Shown: in pieces, positions 46,201-52,899 of the stretch
How positions within the stretch are numbered: position 1 is the first letter of the stretch
How the letters are laid out: each line of letters starts with the position of its first letter
NCBI RefSeq assembly: GCF_900114995.1
Contig: NZ_FOUX01000004.1
Coordinates: 496,001-560,000, forward strand
DNA from: Chitinophaga sp. YR627
Lineage (GTDB): Bacteria; Bacteroidota; Bacteroidia; Chitinophagales; Chitinophagaceae
DNA: 64,000 bases
Direction of reading: 5' to 3'
The notes under the pieces: generated by a model
Seen by the model: the letters and a program-made list of their open reading frames with translations, nothing else
Database searches by the model: none
Told to the model about the DNA's origin: nothing
Translations under genes and position numbers: made by a program

Positions 46201-46715
46201 TTGTACCATTCGTCGGTATGTTCCCATGTATCAGGCAGCGTGGCGGTTGCCAGGAAAGATTTGTCCTTTACGGTGAGCTTCGCTTTGTGCGTACCGGCAG
46301 GGTGATTATCAAAGTAAGCACCAACCAGTTCGCCATACCATCCCCACTCATATTCTGTGTCGGTTGCGGAGTGGATACCTACGAATCCACCGCCGGACTG
46401 AATATATCTTTCGAAATCGGCTTCCTGGTAGTTGTCCAGCACATCGCCGGTCGTGTTCAGGAAAATAACTGCTGCATATTTTTGCAGCGTGTCTTCTTTA
46501 AAGTTTGCAGCATTCTCCGTAGTATCTACTTCAAAGCCATTTTCTTTTCCCAGTTTCTGGATAGCCTGTATCCCGGCAGGGATGGATGCGTGCCGGAAAC
46601 CTGCGGTTTTGGTAAACACCAGTACTCTCGGGTTACCGGGCCGGGTTTTCTGCTGGCAGCCGGACATTACTGTTACCAGTAACGCCAGCATCATCATTAC
46701 GTACCTGATTTGCAT
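43299..46715 (-). CDS. ThuA - sugar dehydrogenase propeller - PKD - cytochrome c fusion lipoprotein
   Basis: 1138 residues. Lipoprotein signal MQIRYVMMMLALLVTVMSGC (Cys20). In order: a ThuA-like domain (about 30-245; VLVFTKTAGFRHASIPAG, GGGFVGIHSATDTEYEWGWY, ELGHTNESY); a glucose/sorbosone dehydrogenase-type propeller (about 265-690; GVLGLAADPDFAKNHYVYVYYS, LRGKILRLKINEDG); a PKD domain (about 715-800); a monoheme cytochrome c domain with CKTCH (Cys880, Cys883, His884) and GETAMSAHPTLS as likely Met ligand; and a C-terminal CBM6-like jelly roll (about 1000-1138). Function by homology: periplasmic sugar oxidation passing electrons to its own heme. It is the last gene of the leftward cluster. 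Confidence 0.9.
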   Translation of the reverse strand: MQIRYVMMMLALLVTVMSGCQQKTRPGNPRVLVFTKTAGFRHASIPAGIQAIQKLGKENGFEVDTTENAANFKEDTLQKYAAVIFLNTTGDVLDNYQEADFERYIQSGGGFVGIHSATDTEYEWGWYGELVGAYFDNHPAGTHKAKLTVKDKSFLATATLPDTWEHTDEWYNFKKISKNTTKLITVDEKTYEGGTNGPEHPISWYHEFDGGRAFYTELGHTNESYSEPEFLAHVLGGIKYAIGKNTLLDYAQAKTLRVPEENRFTKNVLITGEFFEPTEMTILPDLNILVAQRRGEIMYFNQTSRKLTQAGFLRVYYKTETPNVNAEEGVLGLAADPDFAKNHYVYVYYSPADTSVNRLSRFKFENNVLDTASEKVILQLYSQRNICCHTGGSITFGPGGLLYLSTGDNSTPFDEPGQKYVSNGYGPLDDRPGHLQYDGRRTSANSNDLRGKILRLKINEDGTYSIPDGNLFKQGTANTRPEIFAMGTRNPYRISVDRKNGYVYWGEVGPDANDDKPDRGPRGYDEINQAKKPGNFGYPMFVGNNYAYHLYDYETGKSGPAFDPAKPVNNSRNNTGIKDLPPAQPAFIWYPYAKSPDFPSMGSGGRNAMAGPVYYNEFYPKETRFPDYYNNKLFIYDWVRGWIKAVTFDKDYNLSKTEDFMPNTKFNAIIDMEMGPDGRIYVLEYGNGWFSKNKDAGLARIDYNGGNRAPLAEIHVDKLSGGLPFKVKLSAKGSSDPDGDQLTYIWYLGNGNKKETKEPETEATFTTAGEYAVSVEVVDNNGVSTRSKGIELYAGNETPQVKVNVAGNTMFYFSGKPVAYNIAVNDKEDGSTADGKIDVANLYVRAEYMEGNDKAQAPQQGHQIITGAIAGKNIMEASDCKTCHKPDEKSIGPSFKQVAEKYKDDPKAPDYLANKIIQGGGGVWGETAMSAHPTLSQSEAHQLVEYIMSVGGANKQAPSLPVSGTVDPTTGKPEKDNGVLYLMASYTDKGGPGIKPITGTDAISLRSPKIAAPSFDKSDAVSTFEFDGKKLLIPTANGWVTYNGIDLTAVTGIDVIYFTQEPLKYGYTVEIFLDKAEGVKLGETLIGVGAKAKAPNTASINFTPVADGKKHTLYVRLKAADPAEKGNLGITTFQLLSK

Positions 46716-46795
46716 GATAGTTTTTATGTTGATTTACACTTATGCAGCACGCAGCCATTCTATATGACTTACGTACCGGAAGAGGGATTATGCGT

Positions 46796-47614
46796 TTACT
46801 TTTTTGCCTTTATATTCATCGCATAGCGAAGTCCGCCCAATACATGCTCCAGGTATGCCTGATCGGCATAAGATTCTTTTGTGTGGCCCAATTCAGTATA
46901 GAAAGCGCGACCACCTTCAAAGTCATGGTACCAGCTCATAGGATGGTTGTCACCATTCTTGCCGCCTTCATAGGAGCTTTCATCAATTTTGATCAGCACA
47001 TGCACATCAGGATTCAGGTCTTTGAAATTGTACCATTCATCCCAACGTGACCATTTTTCCTGCAGGTGTGCAGTCGCCTGATTATTGCGATCTACCACCA
47101 CCAGTGTGGCCTGCTGCTGTTTCGGGTGACTGGTAAACCAGGCGCCCGCCAGCTTGTTATACCATGGCCAGCCGTATTCTGTATCGGTTGCAGCATGGAT
47201 CCCCATATAACCACCGCCGTTGTGAATGTATGTTTCCATAGCCGTCTGCTGTTCATCGTTCAGCACATCGCCTGTCGTGTTCAGGAACAGTACCGCCGCA
47301 TAACGTTTCAGGTTTTTAGCATTGAAAACGGACGCGTCTTCAGTCGTGTCCACTTCGAAGCCATGCTCCTGTCCGAGTTTGATCATGGCTGTTTTCGCAA
47401 CAGGAATACAGTCATGACGGAAACCGGCTGTTTTGGAAAATACGAGTAAACGGGGAAGGCGTTTTTTAGCAGATGCGAGCTGACTGGTAAAAGCGAAGCA
47501 GACAGTCAGCAGAAAGGATATCATTATAAATGATAAGTTACGAACTGCGAATGAAGGTTCATTCGCAATCCGTAACTTGTCATTATTTATTTTTCTCACG
47601 TGGATATTCTTCAT
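46796..47614 (-). CDS. ThuA-like domain protein
   Basis: Up to 272 residues: one ThuA (trehalose utilisation, class I amidotransferase-like) domain with LLVFSKTAGFRHDCIPVAK, GGGYMGIHAATDTEYGWPWY, SWYHDFEGGRAFYTELGHTKESY and LGGLRYAM. The N terminus is unusual: residues 10-30 or so are encoded inside a 56-base inverted element, between a basic start (MKNIHVRKI) and a hydrophobic export segment (MISFLLTVCFAFTSQLASA). The start at 47614 puts positive charges ahead of that segment; Met31 at 47524 is the alternative. It parallels the ThuA domain of the next gene downstream. Role in 3-keto-sugar metabolism is inferred. Confidence 0.87.
   Translation of the reverse strand: MKNIHVRKINNDKLRIANEPSFAVRNLSFIMISFLLTVCFAFTSQLASAKKRLPRLLVFSKTAGFRHDCIPVAKTAMIKLGQEHGFEVDTTEDASVFNAKNLKRYAAVLFLNTTGDVLNDEQQTAMETYIHNGGGYMGIHAATDTEYGWPWYNKLAGAWFTSHPKQQQATLVVVDRNNQATAHLQEKWSRWDEWYNFKDLNPDVHVLIKIDESSYEGGKNGDNHPMSWYHDFEGGRAFYTELGHTKESYADQAYLEHVLGGLRYAMNIKAKK
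47529..47584. repeat. 56-bp inverted element inside the ThuA gene's 5' end
   Basis: AATGATAAGTTACG pairs with CGTAACTTGTCATT (one wobble mismatch), and GCGAATGAA pairs with TTCATTCGC around a central GG; the two 4-base segments between the stems do not pair. If the ThuA gene starts at 47614, the element is translated in frame. Related to the GAATTACGAAT family. Confidence 0.85.
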
Positions 47615-47626
47615 GTATGATCGGTA

Positions 47627-48340
47627 TTACAGTTGGCGGATTTTAACACTACGATACCATACCTGATCGCCGTGGTCCTGCAGGGCGATATGACCCTTTG
47701 GATATTGACCGAAAGCTTTCCAGGTTTTGAATTTGCTGTTATCCAGCAGTGTTTTCCACTCATCGCTACCCATGGTCGTTTCAATGGTCTGTACACCATT
47801 CAGCCAGAAGGTCAGTTTACCGTCTTTCTTACGGATCACTGCTGTGTTCCACTCACCAACTGGTTTTGCAGCATATTTCTCAGATTTCTTCATGTCATAA
47901 AGATCTCCGGAATTGTGCTTGGTAAATTTACCATCCGGGTGTTTCTGATCATCCAGCACCTGCATTTCAGGACCAGACAGATAGGTAGCGCCCAGTTTAG
48001 GATCTTCGTGTACACCGAAGATGATACCGCTGTTACCACCTTCAGAGATCTTCCACTCTATTGATAATTCATAATTTTCATACTCATCGTTGGTCACCAG
48101 GTCACCACCAGGAGCGCCATTCTTTTTAGCGTCCTGATCGAGGGACAGTGCACCATTTTCAACTTTCCAGGCAGCGCTTGGTTCAGTTTTCAGATAAGTG
48201 TGCCAGCCCTGTGTGGTCTTACCATCGAATAATAATTTCCATCCCGCTTTTTTTTCTTTTTTGGAAAGCGTGTTAGGTTCCTGTGCGGATGCGGAGAGAG
48301 TTAGCAGACTGAGTGCCAGAACGGGAATAATGTGCTTCAT
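47627..48340 (-). CDS. Secreted single-domain DUF1080 (3-keto-disaccharide hydrolase family) protein
   Basis: 237 residues with a signal peptide (MKHIIPVLALSLLTLSASAQ) and one DUF1080 domain: LLFDGKTTQGWHTYL, ENYELSIEWKISEGGNSGIIFGV, LSGPEMQVLDDQKHPDGK, and the closing GHIALQDHGDQVWYRSVKIRQL. It resembles domain 2 of the 14082 protein more than the 2067 protein. It lies 12 bases upstream of the ThuA gene and about 130 bases after the cytochrome gene, so probably in one transcript. Likely hydrolyses the glycosidic bond of an oxidised sugar. Substrate not known. Confidence 0.88.
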   Translation of the reverse strand: MKHIIPVLALSLLTLSASAQEPNTLSKKEKKAGWKLLFDGKTTQGWHTYLKTEPSAAWKVENGALSLDQDAKKNGAPGGDLVTNDEYENYELSIEWKISEGGNSGIIFGVHEDPKLGATYLSGPEMQVLDDQKHPDGKFTKHNSGDLYDMKKSEKYAAKPVGEWNTAVIRKKDGKLTFWLNGVQTIETTMGSDEWKTLLDNSKFKTWKAFGQYPKGHIALQDHGDQVWYRSVKIRQL

Positions 48341-48471
48341 TGCAAATTGAGTTTTTTATAGCCGGTAATTGTAACACCGTACACATAGGCGCATACCGTT
48401 TACAACTACCGGCTATATATGATAGTTAATTATAGAAAGCTGAGAGACCAAATACTAAAACTGTTATCTCA

Positions 48472-48888
48472 CTATTTCAGAGACAGGATGTATTTTACCA
48501 TCTCTTTAGCGTCATCTTTAGACAGATCGGCGTGCGGCGTCATAGCCACTTCACCCCAGTTACCGCTACCACCGGCGATCACTTTATCAGCTAGTTTGTC
48601 GATGTTTGCTTCAGTAGCTTCGTATTTCTGTGCTACTTCTTTATAGCCAGGACCTACCAGTTTGGTATCGATCTTATGGCAGGTTTTACAGTCTTTCTGC
48701 TCGATCAGCGCAGCACCCTTAGAAGCTGCAGCTTCAGCAGCGCCCGGAGATACCATAGAGTTGTCTACCGGAGTTTCGCTGGTAGCAGCTGATTCTTCTT
48801 TCTTTTCGGTTTTGTTCTCGCTGCCGCCACCGCAGGAGGCCAGCAGAACTACGCTCAATACAACAGGCGCCAGAAAACGCATTCTCAT
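48472..48888 (-). CDS. Monoheme cytochrome c lipoprotein
   Basis: 138 residues. Lipoprotein signal (VVLLASC, Cys19), a 40-residue Lys/Glu/Ser-rich linker, then one class I cytochrome c domain with CKTCH (Cys67, Cys70, His71) and Met in GEVAMTPHADLS. The domain is the stand-alone twin of the cytochrome module in the 1138-residue fusion of the same cluster: both share CKTCHK, LVGP/IGPS and a WGE-AM-H motif. It is probably the electron acceptor for envelope sugar oxidation. Confidence 0.92.
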   Translation of the reverse strand: MRMRFLAPVVLSVVLLASCGGGSENKTEKKEESAATSETPVDNSMVSPGAAEAAASKGAALIEQKDCKTCHKIDTKLVGPGYKEVAQKYEATEANIDKLADKVIAGGSGNWGEVAMTPHADLSKDDAKEMVKYILSLK

Positions 48889-48921
48889 TTTTCGATTATT
48901 TATAAGTTACCAGATTTGTGA

Positions 48922-49224
48922 GAATTAAGAATTAACAATTAAAAATCAAGAATTGGGTTAGCCGTACAGGCACATAATAACCTATTCCCGCGTTCCAAAC
49001 CATCCAGGAAAACGGAGCAGTTGTAATGGTAATTTGTAAAGCATTTGATAACACAATTCCTAAATATTAACTTTTAACTCTCAATTGACAATATACTCAT
49101 CCTTAAAGAACGATTCAAGCAGTAAATGATGAACGTCAGAATTGAATGATGCTGGTTTAGCACATAATGCCGATTTTCATATCAGCCCCCCAATTCTTAA
49201 TTCTTAACTATTAACTATTAATTT
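48922..49224. repeat. Pair of inverted GAATTAA/AATTCTTAA arms flanking a 235-base gap
   Basis: The left arm (48922-48957) reads GAATTAAGAATTAACAATTA and onwards; the right arm (49191-49224) reads CAATTCTTAATTCTTAACTA and onwards. The right arm abuts the stop codon of the sugar isomerase gene. The gap itself, 48958-49190, holds nothing I can support. It is a member of the dispersed family. Confidence 0.7.
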
Positions 49225-50280
49225 CTAGTTGATTCCTAACACCTTCTTATTCAATTCCTCATCTGCTCCACCACCTGCAAAGTCATCAAATGCCTTTTCA
49301 GTTACGCGGATGATGTGATCCTTGATGAACGGCGCGCCTTCTCTTGCACCGTCTTCCGGATGCTTGATACAGCATTCCCATTCCATAACGGCCCAGCCGG
49401 TGAAATCGTACTGTGTCAGTTTGCTGAACACCGCTTTGAAATCTACCTGTCCATCGCCCAGTGAACGGAATCTACCCGGACGGTCGATCCATCCCTGGTA
49501 ACCGCCATATACACCGGAACGGCCGGTAGGATTGAATTCTGCATCTTTTACATGGAACATCTTAATCTTTTCATGATAGATGTCGATGTATTGCAGATAA
49601 TCCAGGCATTGCAGTACGAAGTGACTCGGATCGTACAACAGGCAGGCACGGTTGTGATTACCGGTTGCTTCCAGGAAACGCTCGTAAGAAGCGCCATCAT
49701 GGAGATCTTCACCCGGGTGAATCTCATAGCAGAGATCGACGCCATTTGCATCAAACTCATTCAGGATCGGCAGCCAGCGGTTAGCCAGTTCCTTGAATCC
49801 TGTTTCTACGAGACCAGCCGGACGCTGAGGCCATGGATATACGGTATGCCACATCAATGCACCACTGAAGGTAGCATGTGCATTTAAGCCGAGGTTTTTG
49901 CTGGCTTTAGCAGCATATTTCAGCTGATTAACGGCCCATTCGGTACGGGCAGCAGCATTTCCTCTTTTATCAGCAGGCGCGAAGCCGTCAAACAGTTCAT
50001 TATAGGCAGGGTGGGTCGCTACCAGCTGTCCCTGCAGGTGCGTAGACAGTTCGGTGATCTCCAGTCCTGCGGCATTTACGATGCCTTTGATCTCGTCTGC
50101 ATATGTTTTGCTTTCAGCAGCCTTTTGCAGATCGATCATACGCGGATCCCAGGTAGGGATCTGTACACCTTTAAAACCTAATCCTGCCGCCCATTTACAA
50201 ATACTATCCAGGCTATTGAAAGGCGCAGTGTCTCCAAGGAACTGCGCCAGGAAAATACCAGGCCCTTTGATGGTCTTCAT
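49225..50280 (-). CDS. Sugar phosphate isomerase/epimerase-like TIM-barrel protein
   Basis: 351 residues of the xylose isomerase-like TIM-barrel family, cytosolic. Glu and His ligands are seen in CYEIHPGEDLHDG, LYDPSHFVLQ, KMFHVKDAEF and WAVMEWECCIKHPEDGAREG, the usual four barrel-mouth positions. It starts 12 bases after the Gfo/Idh/MocA gene, a pairing repeated in many Bacteroidota loci that handle 3-keto sugars and inositols. Reaction is unknown; an isomerase or lyase for an oxidised sugar fits the neighbours. Confidence 0.9.
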   Translation of the reverse strand: MKTIKGPGIFLAQFLGDTAPFNSLDSICKWAAGLGFKGVQIPTWDPRMIDLQKAAESKTYADEIKGIVNAAGLEITELSTHLQGQLVATHPAYNELFDGFAPADKRGNAAARTEWAVNQLKYAAKASKNLGLNAHATFSGALMWHTVYPWPQRPAGLVETGFKELANRWLPILNEFDANGVDLCYEIHPGEDLHDGASYERFLEATGNHNRACLLYDPSHFVLQCLDYLQYIDIYHEKIKMFHVKDAEFNPTGRSGVYGGYQGWIDRPGRFRSLGDGQVDFKAVFSKLTQYDFTGWAVMEWECCIKHPEDGAREGAPFIKDHIIRVTEKAFDDFAGGGADEELNKKVLGIN

Positions 50281-50292
50281 ATATAAATGATT

Positions 50293-51456
50293 TTAAAGTT
50301 CAAATGTTGTCCATTTCTCTGTGCTCTGGCTGGATTTCACCACGTTGTCGATGAATGCCATACCACGGATACCTTCTTCTACACCCGGGAAGTCCAGTGA
50401 TTCAGGAGATGGAGTCTGACCATCGATCTTAGCCTGCAAAGTCTGTGCGAAATTGCGGTAGAGGTTACCAAATGCTTCCAGGTATCCTTCCGGATGACCA
50501 CCCGGTGTACGGGTATTGTGGATAGCATAGCTGCTCTGGTAAGAGCCATAGCCGGCACCGGCACGATAGATCTCAGTTGGTTTATCCAGCCATTTTACCA
50601 GGAGGGTATTAGGTTCGTGTTGTGCCCATTCCAGACCGCCATTTTCACCATACACTCTGATTTTCAGTGCATTCTCTTCACCGGCAGCAACCTGGGAAGC
50701 CATCAGCACACCCGCAGCACCATTATCAAAACGCAGCAGCACGGCTCCGTCATCATCCAAAGCACGGTTTTCTACGAAGATGTTCAGGTCAGCACACAGT
50801 TTTTCTATTTTCAGACCACTGATATATTCGGCCAGGTTTGCAGCATGGGTACCGATATCTCCGAAACAACCGCTTTTACCGGAACGTTTAGGATCTGTTC
50901 TCCAGGCAGCACCAGCACTATCTTTTTCAGTAGCACGGCTCAGCCATCCCTGCGGATATTCTACCCAAACCTTGCGGATCTTACCCAGTACGCCATCAGC
51001 CACCATACGGCGTGCCTGTTTTACCAGGGGATAACCGGTATAGGTATGCGTCAGCAGAAGGGTCAGACCTGTTTCGGCTACTTTGGCCTTGATTTGTTTA
51101 GCCTCATCGAGGGTAAAGGTGATCGGTTTTTCGATCACGACGTTAAAGCCTTTGTCCAGCGCCATCATCGCAGGTTCAAAGTGTGCGAAGTTGGGCGTAA
51201 CGATCGTAATAAAATCCAGTCTTTCACTTTCAGGCAGCGCAGCTTCCTTTTCCAGCATGGTCTTGTAGTCAGTATAGGTGCGTGCAGGATCCAGGAATAA
51301 GATCTTCCCGGATTCAATCGCTACTTCAGGATTTACACTCAGCGCACCAGCTTTCAATTCGATCAGGCCGTCCATATTGGCAGCAATACGGTGAATAGCA
51401 CCGATGAAGGCATCCTTACCGCCTCCGATCATTCCCATTCTTAACTTACGGTTCAT
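50293..51456 (-). CDS. Gfo/Idh/MocA-family NAD(P)-dependent oxidoreductase
   Basis: 387 residues from the ATG at 51456 (MNRKLRMGMIGGGKDAFIGAIHR). Rossmann N-terminal half with the GMIGGG nucleotide loop, the catalytic-region EKPITFTLDEAKQIK, and a C-terminal alpha/beta domain ending in EGIRGMAFIDNVVKSS. The SGKSGCFGDIGTHAANLAEYISG segment with the conserved GDIGTH supplies the likely catalytic His. First gene of the leftward operon. No signal peptide. An AAAACGTTTT palindrome sits five bases before the start codon. Likely oxidises or reduces a sugar at C3; the exact substrate is not known. Confidence 0.92.
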   Translation of the reverse strand: MNRKLRMGMIGGGKDAFIGAIHRIAANMDGLIELKAGALSVNPEVAIESGKILFLDPARTYTDYKTMLEKEAALPESERLDFITIVTPNFAHFEPAMMALDKGFNVVIEKPITFTLDEAKQIKAKVAETGLTLLLTHTYTGYPLVKQARRMVADGVLGKIRKVWVEYPQGWLSRATEKDSAGAAWRTDPKRSGKSGCFGDIGTHAANLAEYISGLKIEKLCADLNIFVENRALDDDGAVLLRFDNGAAGVLMASQVAAGEENALKIRVYGENGGLEWAQHEPNTLLVKWLDKPTEIYRAGAGYGSYQSSYAIHNTRTPGGHPEGYLEAFGNLYRNFAQTLQAKIDGQTPSPESLDFPGVEEGIRGMAFIDNVVKSSQSTEKWTTFEL

Positions 51457-52128
51457 TGGCAAAACGTTTTATTCTTTATAGGTTTTGAGTTGTCTTACAG
51501 ACATAGTAACGTGGAACAAGCAAGGAGAGTTGATTAGTTTTTCACACCGTCGTACTCACTCCACATTGGCTTTTCCGGGGTCTAATATATAAAAAAGTAC
51601 AGGCAACCGTCAATATAACAGTAAAAACGACGACTTTCCAGGGGGATTCCCCCTGTCGCATTCCTGTTTAGCGAGACCTGTACGCTTTTTTTGAACCAGA
51701 CTATTCCACAAAACCTTAAATGTAGAAAACTCCAGGCACATTTTCGTGTGATATTTTGATGAACGGAATAGGTAGGAACACTCATGAAATGTGCACCAAA
51801 TGTCCTACTAAAGTGTTACAATTGATACCTTTTTGTGGTAAAAAGTAGTTGAAAAACGGGAAATATAACAAGTGAAAGAGGGGCTACCAAGGCTCTCAGG
51901 TACAGACTTTTATAAAAAAATAAAGAGCCAAATAAGACTATCCGGCTCTTGTTTTACTATCCTATGAAAACCCTAATAATGTAAAGGTAAAGTGTTGTAA
52001 CAAATGATAGTGTTAAACGGTCGTTAATAAATTAATTTTTTTTCCAAACGAGCTGTGGCACTATTATTTTTTTTCTACATACTTTTTTTGCTTCTTTGCA
52101 CCACTTTACGGCGATATAGCCGCAGAGA
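51457..52128. other. 672-base gap between the Gfo and glycosyltransferase genes
   Basis: No gene found. It holds the palindrome AAAACGTTTT (51461-51470), the strong hairpin at 51639-51655, and a weaker GAGCC/GGCTC hairpin near 51924-51948 flanked by A-runs and T-runs. A T-rich stretch before 52129 could carry the glycosyltransferase promoter, but no clean consensus is seen. Confidence 0.45.
51639..51693 (+). other. Hairpin pair ending in a T-run (small RNA candidate)
   Basis: CAGGGGG-ATT-CCCCCTG (51639-51655) is a perfect 7-bp stem with a 3-base loop; about 15 bases on, AGCG/CGCT with a 9-base loop is followed by seven T. The second stem is short for a terminator. It might be the 3' end of a plus-strand small RNA. 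No promoter evidence. Confidence 0.3.
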
Positions 52129-52143
52129 ATGAAAATTGTCAAT

Positions 52144-52893
52144 ATGTCACAGTACTTACTTTCCGTGATCATCCCGGCCTATAACGAAGAAAGGTATATA
52201 TATGATATCCTGGAAAGAGTCCAGGCGGTTTCGCTTGCCGGCGATGTCCAGAAAGAACTGGTTGTAGTGGACGATTTCTCCAAAGACAACACCGGTGGAG
52301 AAGTAGCCCGTTTCCAGGCAGCCTATCCGAATGTAAAACTGCAATACGTTCGTCACGAGGTGAACAAGGGAAAAGGCGCGGCTTTACGCACCGGCATTCA
52401 AAAGGCAAGTGGTGACTTTACCATCATACAGGATGCCGACCTGGAGTATAACCCGGAAGAATTTAACCGTTTACTGAAGCCCGTACTGCAGGGCGTTGCT
52501 GACGTAGTATATGGTTCCCGCTTTATGGGAGACGGTCCTCACCGTATCCTGTTCTTCTGGCATACCATCGGGAATAAGTTCCTGACGTTCCTTTCCAACG
52601 CGCTGACCAATCTGAACCTGACAGACATGGAAACCTGCTACAAACTGTTCCGCAGCAATATCATCAAACAGATCGATCTGAAAGAAAACCGCTTCGGATT
52701 CGAGCCTGAGGTAACTGCCAAGATCAGCCGTGTACCAGGCATCCGTATTTATGAAGTAGGTATCGCTTACTATGGCCGTACATATGCCGAAGGTAAGAAG
52801 ATCAACTACAAAGACGGATTCCGTGCGATCTACTGCATCCTGAAATACAATATCTTCAGCAGACAGAAAAAAACTGTCGACATCAATAAATAA
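52144..52893 (+). CDS. Family 2 glycosyltransferase (dolichyl-phosphate mannose synthase-like)
   Basis: About 249 residues from the ATG at 52144 (MSQYLLSVIIPAYNEERYI); an upstream ATG at 52129 would add five residues. GT-A fold: nucleotide-binding VVVDDFSKDNT, RHEVNKGKGAALRTGIQ, acidic DADLEYNPEEF near residue 100, and VVYGSRFMGD. There is no C-terminal membrane helix pair, so it resembles the short DPM1-like class that makes polyprenyl-phosphate sugars. It is followed after 6 bases by a polytopic GT-C-like gene, so the two probably work as donor-maker and user. Confidence 0.9.
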   Translation: MSQYLLSVIIPAYNEERYIYDILERVQAVSLAGDVQKELVVVDDFSKDNTGGEVARFQAAYPNVKLQYVRHEVNKGKGAALRTGIQKASGDFTIIQDADLEYNPEEFNRLLKPVLQGVADVVYGSRFMGDGPHRILFFWHTIGNKFLTFLSNALTNLNLTDMETCYKLFRSNIIKQIDLKENRFGFEPEVTAKISRVPGIRIYEVGIAYYGRTYAEGKKINYKDGFRAIYCILKYNIFSRQKKTVDINK

Positions 52894-52899
52894 CACACT

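Noticed and set aside
51461..51470. AAAACGTTTT as an operator for the Gfo operon
   Set aside because: It is a short palindrome next to the start codon, and a similar AAACGTTT sits before susC at 39790; with only these two AT-rich cases, chance is likely.
51582..51785. A 67-residue minus-strand frame in the gap before the glycosyltransferase
   Set aside because: Composition is random-like, it runs through the hairpin at 51639-51655, and no start or family signal supports it.
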